From the NCBI GenBank assembly GCA_031835245.1, contig JAVKOQ010000145.1, forward strand, positions 60,001 to 124,000: DNA of 64,000 nucleotides. Reading direction: 5' to 3'. Below the pieces are notes generated by a model. The model saw nothing but the letters and a program-made list of their open reading frames with translations, was not told the DNA's origin and searched no databases. Origin of the DNA: Balamuthia mandrillaris. Its lineage: Eukaryota; Discosea; Longamoebia; Balamuthiidae. The position numbers were made by a program, and so were the translations under genes. Positions 35,499 through 45,797 of this stretch are shown here, piece by piece; position 1 is the first letter of the stretch, and each line of letters starts with the position of its first letter.

Positions 35499-36485
35499 CT
35501 ACTCTTGCATTATTCCTAATGGTGAAAACTCTTTACAAATACCAGACCCACCTGTCTTGCGCTCGCTCCTTTTCGCGCAATCACGGTGCATGCCTCTCTC
35601 CGTTTGTAGCTCCACCAACCGTCTCCTCAACCCCTCCTCTCTCCCAAACTTGCTTTTTTTCACCTTCTCCTCCCACAACCTTTTGGCCAAACGGTACAGC
35701 AGGATGTCCAGGCGAAGAAGCCGGGTCAACCTACCACGCGCCTTTAGAGACAGATCCGAGGCTTTGGGTCGCCCGTGAAGGATGCCAAAGTTGGAGTAGT
35801 CCAGAAAGACCTCCTCGCCGATCATTCTGTCCTCCATCAAAAGTAGCAGTGACTCGTCGAACTGCTCTGTGAGCACGATCAGGTTGAACCGATGCAGCAC
35901 GGCGCTGAGCCTGCGGAACTCCTCCTGGTTTGTCAACAAGCGAAAGGAGTTAAGTTCTGCCGCGGAGCTGTTCAAGATAAAGTCCTCCACCGAGTCTCCC
36001 CATTGCTTCTTGAAGTAAAACCTGGATATGAACCGTTCCAGGGGATCTCTCAAAGACATCATCCAATAGCAGTCAGCTGCTTTGAAGTTTGTTTCCAACA
36101 ACGTGATGACTCGACTGACAGGAGCATGCCCAACGATAACGTCGGCTGCGAACCTACCAGAAAAACCTTGTTGCCAGGAGAACGTGCGATTCCTTAGTTG
36201 AGAGTCTTTGAGGAGGATGTGCCGGAGAGTAGTCCCGCCTGTCTTTGTTATGTGCCAAAAGACTAAACAACGGGTGGCTTGTGGAGTTGGTAAGGAGGGG
36301 GTAGGAAAAGAGGGAGTGTCAGATGAAGATGGTGGTTGGTATGGTTCGATCCGAAGTTGAGGTGATGGAGATGAACCATATGAAGGCCGAAGGGTTTGAG
36401 TGGACCCATCGTTGCCTTTGTGCGGGGAGGAGTAGAAGAAGGAAAAGGTGTAGAGCATTTGTAGCAATAGCACAAGTGCAACCAT
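35499..36485 (-). CDS. Carbohydrate sulfotransferase-like, type II membrane protein (copy 1)
   Basis: Frame of 328 residues starting MVALVLLLQMLYTFSFFYSS, a signal-anchor. The PAPS 5'-phosphate loop is HITKTGGTTLRHIL (residues about 77-90), and the 3'-phosphate region is MMSLRDPLERFISRF. Golgi enzymes of this family move sulfate from PAPS to sugars or proteins. It is a tandem paralogue of the gene at 36830-38056, with long near-identical stretches (LRHILLKDSQLRNRTFSWQQ). Compared with copy 2, the conserved segment before the anchor is interrupted by a stop just upstream of the ATG, so this copy has a shorter cytoplasmic tail; it also lacks an acidic insert present in copy 2. Acceptor substrate unknown. 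Confidence 0.8.
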   Translation of the reverse strand: MVALVLLLQMLYTFSFFYSSPHKGNDGSTQTLRPSYGSSPSPQLRIEPYQPPSSSDTPSFPTPSLPTPQATRCLVFWHITKTGGTTLRHILLKDSQLRNRTFSWQQGFSGRFAADVIVGHAPVSRVITLLETNFKAADCYWMMSLRDPLERFISRFYFKKQWGDSVEDFILNSSAAELNSFRLLTNQEEFRRLSAVLHRFNLIVLTEQFDESLLLLMEDRMIGEEVFLDYSNFGILHGRPKASDLSLKARGRLTRLLRLDILLYRLAKRLWEEKVKKSKFGREEGLRRRLVELQTERGMHRDCAKRSERKTGGSGICKEFSPLGIMQE

Positions 36486-36829
36486 TGAGGAGAAAATCGC
36501 CCTATTTATGGATCAATGAACAACGTGGAGGCATGCGGGAGCAAGGAGGCAAGATCGTACCCTGCAAGATAACTCTTTGAGAAGCTGGTCGCGGTCACGC
36601 CGACCGAGCTGCAAATCCTCCAAACGACGTTTTTTCCTTTCTTTGGCCATCGTGTTATTTTGGCCAATCGTTTTTCAGAGCTCGTCCTGAAACCCTTCAG
36701 CAAGCAACACGAGAACGGCAGCAAACTGAACCTCTCCCCCTCAATGCATTCACTCCGGGGTTGTCTTCGCGCTTCTCTTTTCTTTTTTGTTGTTAGAACA
36801 TATGCTCAACCTCTTTGACAATAAAATTG

Positions 36830-38056
36830 TTATAGCCTCTTCCTTGCCGATGCAAACTCTTTGCATCGTCCTGAGCCACCAAACACGGCCTCTCCCCTCT
36901 TCGCACAGCCGCGGTGCACCCCTTTCTCCGTTTGCAGCTCCTCCAGTCGAGCCCTCAACCCTTTCTCTCCCCCAAACCTGCTTCTTCGCACCTTCTCCTC
37001 CCACAACTTTTCGGCCTGACGATACAGCAGTATATCAAAGTGTAGCAGCTCCTCCAACCTTTGACGAACATTTTGCGGGAGATCCGAGGCTTTGGGTCGC
37101 CCGTGAAGGATGCCAAAGTTGGTATAGTTAAGGAATGCTTCCTCGCCTACCATTCTGTCCTCCTCCGTCAAGAGCAACAGAGACTCATCGAACCGCTCTG
37201 TGAGCACGATCAGGTTGAACCGGTGCAACATGGCGCTGAGCCTGCTGAACTCCGCCTGGTCTCTCAACAGCCGGAAGGAACGAAAAGCGAACATGGGGTT
37301 GTTCAACACGAAGTCTTCCACAGAGTCGCCCCATTGCTTCTTGAAGAAAAACTTGGACAGAAACCTTTCCATCGGGTCTCTTAGCGACATCATCCAATAA
37401 CATTCTGCTCCGGTAGCAGTTTCCTCGTGTTTGCCACTGCCTGCTTCTTCATCGCTACTCTCTTCTAACAGCGTTGTACTCCGCTTTGCTCCTTCGTTTT
37501 GTGTGGCGATGGTGCGATTGTTTTGTTCTAACAGGTCGATCACCCGACTCACAAAAGCGTGACCCAGAACAACATCCGCGGTAAAGCCACCAGAAAAGCC
37601 TTGTTGCCAAGAGAAGGTGCGGTTTCTGAGTTGAGAGTCTTTGAGAAGGATGTGCCGAAGAGTGGTCCCGCCTGTCTTTTTTATGTGCCAAAAGACGAGA
37701 CACCGGTTGGAGAGAGGAGCTAAACCACCCGAAGAAGAGGAAGAAGAAGACGAAGGTTGAAGGGGTGTGACTCGAAGTTGAGAGGATGGAGATAAACCTT
37801 CATACGAAGACCTATGGGTTTGAGCGGACTCGTCGTTGCCGTTGTAAGCGGAGGAGTAGGAGGAAAAGGAGTAGAGCACTTGAAGCAATAGCACCAGTGC
37901 AACCACCGAGGAGAAGATTGCACTGATTTTTTTAAACCCATGTGTATCAATGAAACACATCCGGAAAACAAAGAGAACGAGGGGGAGAATGAAAGAGGGA
38001 AGGAGTCCGGAAGGGAGAACGCACCACCCAACATGTCGAGCCTCCTTCGGGATCAT
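36830..38056 (-). CDS. Carbohydrate sulfotransferase-like, type II membrane protein (copy 2)
   Basis: Frame of 408 residues from the ATG at 38056; a later Met (MCFIDTHGF, about 32 residues in) is also possible. Two hydrophobic stretches precede the catalytic part: LLPSFILPLVLFVFRMCF and VVALVLLLQVLYSF, the second matching the anchor of copy 1. A Ser-rich stem follows, then HIKKTGGTTLRHIL (PAPS loop) and MMSLRDPMERFLSKF (3'-phosphate site). Between them is an insert (ATQNEGAKRSTTLLEESSDE) absent from copy 1. The pair arose by tandem duplication. Same inferred role: Golgi sulfation with PAPS as donor. The upstream gap to 38302 holds two GTCGACA motifs. Confidence 0.8.
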   Translation of the reverse strand: MIPKEARHVGWCVLPSGLLPSFILPLVLFVFRMCFIDTHGFKKISAIFSSVVALVLLLQVLYSFSSYSSAYNGNDESAQTHRSSYEGLSPSSQLRVTPLQPSSSSSSSSGGLAPLSNRCLVFWHIKKTGGTTLRHILLKDSQLRNRTFSWQQGFSGGFTADVVLGHAFVSRVIDLLEQNNRTIATQNEGAKRSTTLLEESSDEEAGSGKHEETATGAECYWMMSLRDPMERFLSKFFFKKQWGDSVEDFVLNNPMFAFRSFRLLRDQAEFSRLSAMLHRFNLIVLTERFDESLLLLTEEDRMVGEEAFLNYTNFGILHGRPKASDLPQNVRQRLEELLHFDILLYRQAEKLWEEKVRRSRFGGEKGLRARLEELQTEKGVHRGCAKRGEAVFGGSGRCKEFASARKRL

Positions 38057-38301
38057 GGTGTCCGACTGGAAAAAAGCAGGCTTACAGCTAACCGGCCGAA
38101 AGGACACAACTGTCAAGAAGGCATGTCGACAAATTTTATGACGTAAAATTCTTCAAAATAAGGTAAACGTGACGGGTGTTCAGAAAAATGGTGTGATTGT
38201 CGACATATCACCATGACGTAAGATTCTTAGAAATAAGGTAATCGTGACGATTGTTTCAGAAACAAAGAACAAGAAAACAAAAGAAGTAGTGAGGATTCTG
38301 A
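38057..38301. promoter_or_regulatory. Divergent promoter with a duplicated GTCGACA block
   Basis: Between sulfotransferase copy 2 and the kinesin-like gene. Two similar blocks occur about 75 bases apart: ATGTCGACAAATTTTATGACGTAA (38124-38147) and TTGTCGACATATCACCATGACGTAA (38198-38222), each followed by ATTCTT..AAATAAGGTAA.CGTGACG. Confidence 0.6.
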
Positions 38302-41300
38302 TGGCCGATCGTCGTCTCCTCTTTGCTGCAGGGGAAGGCCAATCCTTTGATTTGGGGGTGAGAAACACACAAACCATTCACTTTCTTTCGTTGTTGTTTG
38401 TTTTCTGTCTCATTTTTTTTTTTGAAAAAAAAAAACAAAGCAAGTGGACCTCCAAACGGAAATCATACAAGGTCAATTTTGGAATCGTCGCGGCCGTGAT
38501 GATGGTCACAGCGTCAAACACGACAAGGAGAAGGAGAAAGAGAGGGAAGAAGAAGAGGGAGGAGAGGCTCTCATTGCACATAAACTAAAAGGCAGCAGGA
38601 AGACAGCACCAACGAAAACCGCTGTCGATGAGTTTATGCCAAAGGTTTGTTGTTTTCTCTTTTCTCGCTGCTCCACTATCAAAGAGAGAGAGAAGAACTT
38701 AGGTGAAGTTCAAAGATACGAACCATTGGCTTTCTTCGCGACGCATCCTCTCGTGGAAATAGCGGCAGTGGTGGCGGTCCGTGCATGACGCTCATGCCCT
38801 CCGAGAATGCCGTCATCGTCAAACACGCTCGTCTTCAACACACGTACTTGTGGCCTCCTATTCTTCTTATACTTCTTTCTCTTTTCTTTTTCTTTTTTCT
38901 TTTGCTATTCTCTTACCACAACGATAACAACAACAAAAGTTTCAACTTCGATTGGACGTCCAACAATGCAACCGCAGAAGAAAGCTACAAACGAGTTTTG
39001 CGAGAGCCTTTGCGCGGGCTGACCACTCGACAGTCTTTGGGCCGAGACTCGGCCATTCTCTGCATGGGTGGGTGTGGCGGTCTCGCATGGGTGATAGCGC
39101 CGTATCGACCTACTGGTCGTCGCTCCTTTTCTGCTTATAGTCCTTCTTCCTCTCCTTCTCTTGCTGCTAGTTCTTCATATGTTTCGTATTCTTCTGTTAC
39201 TGCTTCGTACGTTTCTTCCATTTGTTTTGCAATCTTTTCTTATTTCCTTTTTTACTATTGTTTGATGTTTTTATTCATTTTTTCGTGCTGATGAAACAAA
39301 CGTCAGTGGGGACGGACTTTTGCGAAGAGCAATAGGAGCAATATTACGTCGGTTAGACGCTAAGAATTCATCTTCAGCCTCCTCAGTTTCTGTTCTCTAT
39401 TTTGCTTCCTTTGAAATATGTTTGTACTTCTCTCTCCCTCTCTCTCTCTCTCTTCCTCTCCCTCTTATTGTTTTTAACAAATACATTTCGTACAAAGACA
39501 ATGATCGAGTATACGATTTATACACAGGACAAAAACTTTCTATCTATGAAAGCTCCATTTCACAACAGCTCAACACGAGCAGCAATCTCGACTACGACAC
39601 AAGTCCTGTCATAGACAACTCCTTTTCGTCTTCCCCATCTGCAAAAGGTGTTTTCCGCAAAGATTTTGTGGGAATCGAATCTAGCAAACAGAACGACTAC
39701 AATGGAGGTGAGAAAGGAGTCATTATGGATGGGCTTTCGTGTCATCGCATCTCTTCTTTGTCTCAGTTTGATCGTGTTATGTCTACGTGTATGCAACACG
39801 TTCATTCCAGGTATCTTTTTCTATTCTTTCTTTTATCATTATCTCTTTTCGTAATTTTCTTTTGAAGGTTTGAAGAACTCACACTGTTTGAAACATCTAG
39901 CGACCAACAAATGAAGTCACACCTCTTCTTTCGTTTATTGGTTCGTCCTCAACTTCCTTCTCACCTCAAAAAAGGGTTCTCAGAGTCACAACCAACTATA
40001 AAACGAGACAAGAACATTCCTTCTTCATCATCTTCTGGTACTCCTCAAAGAGTTCGTTCTCAGTTAAGACCCGCCCTGACGAGTCGCGTTGCCGGTTCTG
40101 TGTCTCCGACTTTGGCAAAGTTTCCGATGGCTCATCATGTGCCAACAACAGTTCCAGGTTCAACATGGACTTCTCGTGGTTATGATCTCACCTCAAACAG
40201 AAGTCAGAGGTTTATATTTCTTGCTGTATCTTTCTTTTATTGTGGATCAACTTAACTAAAATGAATGTATGTAGTGGAAGCAGCGGCAACCATATAATTG
40301 TAATACCAGAGGCCAGTAGGATGTTAGAATTGGTTGTATTGGCGCCATTTTCAGCCACTTCTTCCAGTAACTTTCTCCCCTCCTCTATCTTCTCTCTTCT
40401 CATTTGTTAGCATTTTCTGAAATAACGTTTAAAATAGGCATTCGCTCTTCTGAACAAAGTACTGTAAAGAGGTCTTTGATGAATCTAGCTTTAATGATTG
40501 GTTTGCTCTCTCTCTCTCTCTCTCTCTCATGTGTATATTATTTTTTAACAAAAACCTACTTTTAAATTCCAAATACAAAAGATACACTAAACGGGCAAGC
40601 TGAAGATGTTGGCTTTGATTGGAGGTCATTTAAACTTACTCATCTGCTTCGTCACGCATTTACCGACCCCCAAACGCATGTCACAATGGTTACTCACACT
40701 GATGGTTTACTGCGATCGCTTCCTATTTCCTTGGTATATATCTTGACTCTTCACTCCCTCTCTTCATATTTCTTTCTGTTCGTTGTCTTTCTATTCGTTT
40801 CCAACTCATTTTTTTTTTCTGTTTGTGCTCAAGTGGTCATTTGAGCTTTTAGTCGCTGCGAAAAAGATTGGCAAAGCTGATGAACAAGACCACAACAATC
40901 CTACCTTCTCTCGTTCCAATAATCTCTCTTCTGCGGCTTCATCCAAACAACGTTTACCAAAAACCTCGCGAGAGCGAATCAACAAAATGAAACAAAATAA
41001 TTCTCTTCCTTATCATCAAAGTAAAAGGACACCAGGTAGCGCCTCTCTGCTTTCACCAATCTCTTCTCCTTTTAAGCCAAAACAACAGCTTCAACAACGA
41101 ATTAACAACTCAGTAGGAACTCCTATTCCTTCGAAACATAAACGAACCTCTTCTCTTCCTGCTTCGTCATCACTTAACGAATTCACAATCGAAAACACAG
41201 AGAAAAAGAACCATGAAAAACTTCAACACATTCCAACGAGAGACAAAGAAGAAGAACAAGAAGAAGAAACGCGCATCGAAACAAACGAAGAAGAAAAAGA

Positions 41301-41881
41301 AGAAAGAAGATGGAAGGAAAGGGAGAAAGAATTGGAACTTTTACTTGCCAACGAGAAAGAGAAGAACAGCTTTCTTCAAAGCAAATGCGAAGCAGCAAAC
41401 GAGAAGCTGATTGCAAAGAAGAACAAAGTCCAAATCTTGAAAAGAGGACTCGATAAGGTGAAACAGACTACAAGAGAGCAGCTCGTCTCGTTGGAGAGAG
41501 AAGTGGGGGAAAAAGTGGAGCAGCTGAAAGCAAAGCTGGGTGAACAGCAACAGGTTATCTCGCAACAACAAGAGAGAATCGCCACTCTTGAAAAACGTAC
41601 TCTTCTTCCTTGTCGTTTCTCTCTTTCTTTCTATCTTATCGTTCTTTTTTTTAGAGCTTGCAAATGAGCAACAAAAAAAGAAAGAAGAAGCAGAAGTCAT
41701 GAACTCAACAAACGAACACAGACAAAGCTTCCTGGAGCAAGAAGAAGAGCATTGGCAGCGGGTGTACCTACTGCTCAAACAACAAACGGATGAACTGGTG
41801 GAACTGCATCAACGTCTCTCCAAGCAACAACAACCACCACCTGCACAAGAAGAAAACGCCTTCTGTTCTTTTCTGGAATGA
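38302..41881 (+). CDS. Highly divergent kinesin-like protein with degenerate motor
   Basis: Roughly ten exons. Segments align in order with a kinesin motor: FDWTSNNATAEESYKRVLRE (like FD.VF...A.Q..VY), RDSAILCMGGCGG at the P-loop place (consensus GQTGSGKT, here without GKT), FASFEI and NDRVYDLYTG (like S..EIYNE.V.DLL), GLSCHRISSLSQFDRVMS, SSDQQMKSHLFFRLLV (switch-I region, canonical NxxSSRSH mostly lost), LELVVLAPFSA (switch-II place, DLAGSE lost), and FKLTHLLRHAFTDPQTHVTM followed by WSFELLVAAKKIGK. A Ser-rich linker and a long Glu/Lys coiled coil (about 41215-41860) complete it. With the nucleotide motifs missing it would bind, not walk. Inferred: a kinesin-derived pseudomotor or scaffold. 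It could also be an unrelated coiled-coil protein if the weak matches mislead. Its last exons are duplicated at 44320-44700. Confidence 0.55.
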
Positions 41882-41934
41882 AGCAAAAGGTTTGCTTAAC
41901 TGGCCAGCAAGCAAGTGTGTTGCTCTATGACGTT

Positions 41935-42130
41935 GCTGCGCACTAGAGAACGGCTATTGTTTGGCGGTTGAGACTTGCAGGACGGCTGTAGGAAGTGGAC
42001 ATTTGGAAGCGCTCCGGTGAGCTCGAGAACAAGGCTGCCCTAGGGACGAGTGCAGAAGGTGGACATTTGGGAGTGCTCCAGTGGGCTCGAGAACAAGGCT
42101 GCAAGTGGACAACTTCCAACACCACTATCC
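41935..42130 (+). pseudogene. Ankyrin-repeat fragment
   Basis: Two broken repeats of the F-box/ankyrin family (GGHLGVLQWAREQGCKW and a second with GHLEAL) directly follow the kinesin-like gene. Stops and frame changes leave no gene. Nothing further is recognised up to 42402 apart from the 3' flank of the next gene, with a minus-strand poly(A) signal near 42357-42370. Confidence 0.75.
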
Positions 42131-42402
42131 TTTGGAAAAGGAAACATTCTCCATGGCAATTTGGGGAGATCAGTTGGAGGTGTGTGCAGCGGCTGAAGGA
42201 GCGAGAACTTTTTCAGTGTGACTCTCTTTCTCCGCCTCTAACGCAGTGGCTGCTTGCGCAAGAGAAGGAAGACCCGTAAGTTATCTGATGGAGAAGGAGC
42301 AAACATCGAGGTAAGCCAGCGCCAAGGTTACTTGTACTTTCAAGGGCTGTTAAGGCATTTATTTTATTCATTATTCCAGGTTTCAGCGTGACAATAAAAG
42401 GC

Positions 42403-43299
42403 TTAGAAGAATGCCGGGCGCAAAGTGTTGGCAGCTGAGCCATCGCCGTCCTCCTCTCCATCACTGGAGCTGTTGGAAGAGGCCGAACCGTCTTCACCAG
42501 CGGAGGAGCTCGAGGATTCCGGCTCCTCCTTGGCGAAACCTTCCACCGCGATGGCAAAGACCGTCTCCCAGTTGGGCGTGATCAGCTCCCTCTTTAGTTT
42601 CAGCGGGGGGATCTCGGGGTCGAAAGACACAAAGTCCCAACCGAGGAAGATCAAGTAGCCCTCCCCTCTTTGCACCGACATCACCGTGCAATGTCCTTCA
42701 ACGGTGTAATAGCAGACTTCATCGTCGAAGGTTCCCATGTCAACAAATTCGCTCTCAGGGAGAGCTTCCAACGTTTCAGGAGCGGTCTCGAAGGGAGTGC
42801 CGGTCAAGTTTTCGGTCTTGGGAATGTTGAAGCCACTCTCGACCACCGGCTCGGTCCATCCAAGCAGGAAAGTCTGGTTGCAGAGGACAGACGAAGAGCT
42901 CCACACGATGACCCCTCCTTCCTCCATGAAAGTGCTGAGCGCTTGGGTCAAGGCCTGGGGAAAGAAGGGGCTGGCCTTCGCCTCGCCTTCTTTCACCGCG
43001 GGAAAGACAAAGACAGACACGGAGGACAGCACTTGGGACCAGGCCTCCCCGTGCCCGCCTTCCTCCAGCAGTCGCGCCATGAGGGCTCCGCCCCCTTCGT
43101 AGCCTTCGTAGGAGTCCACGGGCTCCTCCACGTTCTGGTTGGTGTGGGCGGGGTCGGCGAAGAGGCCCACCTTCAGGCCGCTGGCCTCCCCAAAGGTCAG
43201 GAGGAAGGCAGCCACCAGTGTGAAAATATTCTCTCTTCTGCTATTCTTTCTTGAATATTCACCACAAACGAACAAAAACGTTACACAAAACCAACCCAC
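42403..43299 (-). CDS. Probable secreted protein, unrecognised
   Basis: Frame of about 298 codons; the 5' end is uncertain because no in-frame ATG precedes the hydrophobic leader, so a short upstream exon is likely. A signal-like segment (FTLVAAFLLTFGEASG) is followed by LKVGLFADPAHTN, GGALMARLLEEGG, and EEGGVIVWSSSSVLCNQTF. The body reads like an alpha/beta fold of the kind found in glutamine-amidotransferase-like secreted proteins, but no catalytic residue set was recognised. One or two N-glycosylation sites (NQT, NLT) occur. The C-terminus is an acidic Ser/Glu-rich tail. A degraded copy of its 3' end and of the sequence upstream of it lies at about 45165-45265. Confidence 0.55.
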   Translation of the reverse strand: MGWFCVTFLFVCGEYSRKNSRRENIFTLVAAFLLTFGEASGLKVGLFADPAHTNQNVEEPVDSYEGYEGGGALMARLLEEGGHGEAWSQVLSSVSVFVFPAVKEGEAKASPFFPQALTQALSTFMEEGGVIVWSSSSVLCNQTFLLGWTEPVVESGFNIPKTENLTGTPFETAPETLEALPESEFVDMGTFDDEVCYYTVEGHCTVMSVQRGEGYLIFLGWDFVSFDPEIPPLKLKRELITPNWETVFAIAVEGFAKEEPESSSSSAGEDGSASSNSSSDGEEDGDGSAANTLRPAFF

Positions 43300-44319
43300 A
43301 CAAAGGATGAGACGCTGTAATGCAGTGCTGGGTAAATAAAGGAATGTTAAAGATCACCACGTGATATTGCAATTTAAGTTTTCGGGGATGGCGCTGGCTG
43401 TCCCTGATTGGATTGTGGACACTTTTAGCGGCCCCCACAGACAAAGTCAGCTATTTTTTGTCCAGAGTTAACCAGCCAGAGAAGAGCAACCAACACGCGC
43501 TATATCTTGTTACTTTGTAGCAGAACAAAACAAAAAAAATGCTATATATAAATAAATATTAATTATTATTTCCCCTATGAAACACTCTGAGCGTGTGTTA
43601 TCGTCCCGGTTGGGGTCTGGCTCTTCTTGGTAGAGAGGAACTGTAGCTGTTTCTTGCTATTCTTGGAGGTGCACAATGTGCTGCGGATGGTCGCGTACTT
43701 CACCGTTATTGATGCTTCCCACTCTTCATGTTCTTCTTCTTGGAGTCACCTTCTTTTTACTGTTTTATCGGCCGGCTACTCTCATGTCTTTCAGTATCTT
43801 TCTGTGTTTCGGTGGAAACTTTTGATGAGCCGTTAATTTCCCAACGGGCACAATGTAGACTATACAGCTGATGGAATGGACGCCACAATCAGTGTTGATG
43901 CTTATCACAAAGGTCACCTTTCATCCCCGTCTTGTTCTCTTTGTCTTTGTTGTTCCTTGCATTTGTTCGCTTTCCCAAGGTAGTCAATTCGTGCCACCAC
44001 CACCACTTGTTACTCAGGTTGCGGAGGAGTGAAGGCACCGAACCAATGTGTTGTTTGAGGGCAGCTTTCTTTTTACTGCAGGTTAAAGTTATCTTTCCAG
44101 ATGGTTCTTCGCTTGACAAGCTTTGTTTCCTTACCTTTATAACAGTGAAATTACAGTGCATCCAAAACTTCACAGCCTGGGATTGGGTGGAGTTGTTCAA
44201 TGTGTTGGTAACGCAGACTGTTGAGCTTACTTTTGGCTTTGTCGTTTTGAAATAGTGATAGGTGTGTTTTCATAGCATATAGTTGGTTTGAAATAACGTT
44301 TATTTTTCTATAACATCAT
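43300..44319. other. Gene-free stretch
   Basis: No believable frame, tRNA or repeat array was found. It begins with the upstream flank of the secreted-protein gene, including GTCAGCTATTTTTTGTCCAG near 43446, which recurs at about 45237. The middle is A/T-rich (43520-43575). Confidence 0.5.
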
Positions 44320-44700
44320 GATCTCAATGTTATTTCGATCGTTTCTCCTGTGCAAAAGGGAATCGCCATTCTTGAATAACGTGCTCTCCTTATCCCTTCC
44401 CGTTTCTCTCATTCTTACTGTCTTATCATTTCTTATGTTCCATCTTTCTTACCGTTTCGTTTACCCCTTGTTCTTTTTTAAAGGGCTTGCAGATGAGAAA
44501 AAAACAGAAGTCAGCAAACAAACACAAATAAAGATTCCAGGAACAAAAAGAAGAGCATTGGCAGCGGGCGTACCAACTGCTCAAACAACAAACGGATGAA
44601 CTGGTGGAACTGCATCAACGTCTCTTCAAACAACAACAACAACCACCACCTGCACAAGAAGAAAACACCTCTTCTATTCTAGCTAGAATGAAGAAACAAA
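44320..44700 (+). pseudogene. Copy of the kinesin-like gene's 3' exons
   Basis: It matches about 41565-41881, including the small intron before ELANEQQKKK, the QRVYLLLKQQTDELVELHQR segment (here with a few changes), and the Gln/Pro-rich end. Because the intron is kept, it is a DNA-level duplication. It lacks the rest of the gene. Confidence 0.85.
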
Positions 44701-44754
44701 GTTAAGTTTCGGAAGGTTTGGCGACTCTTCTCTTTCTCCGTTTTCTTCTGACGA

Positions 44755-45195
44755 CGGCTGTAGAGGGTGGACATTTGGAAGTGCTCCAATGGGCTCACCA
44801 ACAAGGCTGTTCTTGGAAGCAACTGTGGTACAGTAGTGGTCCTGATGAAGATCTGGAAGCAGTAAGGAAAGGGAATTGAAAGACAGAGGTTGTCCTTGGA
44901 ATGATTATCCCAGTTGCTTTTCTGCAATGGCTGGAAGACGGGAGACATTGCAATGGTTGCGGGAGCACGGATGCCCTTGGGACATTGACACCTGCTTGAG
45001 GGCAGCCTACAGAAGACATTTGGAGCGGTAAAGTGGGCTCATGAGAACGGATGCCCCTGGGAGATGGGTGCCCCTTGACTGCTTACAACGGGCACTTTGC
45101 TGTGCTGCAATATGCCTATGAGCACGGTGGCGCTTGGGACATCCAGACCACCAACAAAGCGTTTCAAAGCGGACAATACAAGGCTTAGAGGAATG
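44755..45195 (+). pseudogene. Ankyrin-repeat fragments following the kinesin copy
   Basis: About five decayed F-box/ankyrin-family repeats (GGHLEVLQWAHQQGCSW, then LQWLREHGCPWDIDTCLRAA and WAHENGCPWE) occur in several frames. The order kinesin end then ankyrin scraps is the same as at 41560-42130, so the two blocks are one duplicated unit, here with more repeats kept. Confidence 0.8.
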
Positions 45196-45266
45196 CGGGG
45201 CGCAAAGTGTTCGCTCGGACACTTTACCGCGGCAAACTCAGCTATTTTTTTGTGTCCAGAGTTAAC

Positions 45267-45458
45267 ATGGAAGAGCCCAAACCAACGGCCGGGGAGGACA
45301 TGAGAAAGGCATGCTCAACCGAGAGCTTGCGGGAACGTCAAGGGGGAGGAAGGAGGAAGAAGAACAAGCACATGATAGAAGGAAAGACAAAACGGAAAGC
45401 AGCAAAACAACAGAGAAAGAAAGAAAGAATAAAAAAGAGGACAGAGAATAAAAGCTAA
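45267..45458 (+). CDS. Small basic open frame, doubtful
   Basis: A 63-residue frame beginning MEEPKPTAGEDMRKACSTES and ending in a Lys/Arg-rich stretch. It lies just after a copied promoter-like stretch (AGCTATTTTTTTGTGTCCAG) and before AATAAA-type signals (45448, 45463). No family is recognised; it could be a chance frame. Confidence 0.25.
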   Translation: MEEPKPTAGEDMRKACSTESLRERQGGGRRKKNKHMIEGKTKRKAAKQQRKKERIKKRTENKS

Positions 45459-45474
45459 AAGCAAAATAAACGTG

Positions 45475-45760
45475 TTAAAAGAGAGTGCAACATCCAGACC
45501 CAGAAGAACTTGGGCCACCCACACCCGTTGCCTTCTTATGCGCAATGACCCTTCGCACCAGCTCCGAAAAGACCTCATCCACGTTGAAGCGGGTCTTGGC
45601 GGAGGCCTCGAAGAAAGGCAGCTTCAGCTTTTTGGAAAGTTCTTGCCCCTCTGCCTCCGTCACCTGGCGTTGATCCACTAAATCACTCTTTGTTCCTACC
45701 AATATTATCGGCACCTTTGTTTGGAAGCGAAAGAAGATGAGAAGAGAGAGAGAGAGAGAC

Positions 45761-45797
<37 letters not shown>

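Noticed and set aside
43616-43690. tRNA-like words (GGTCTGGCTC, TTGGTAGAG)
   Set aside because: No B-box, no cloverleaf stems and no T-run terminator.
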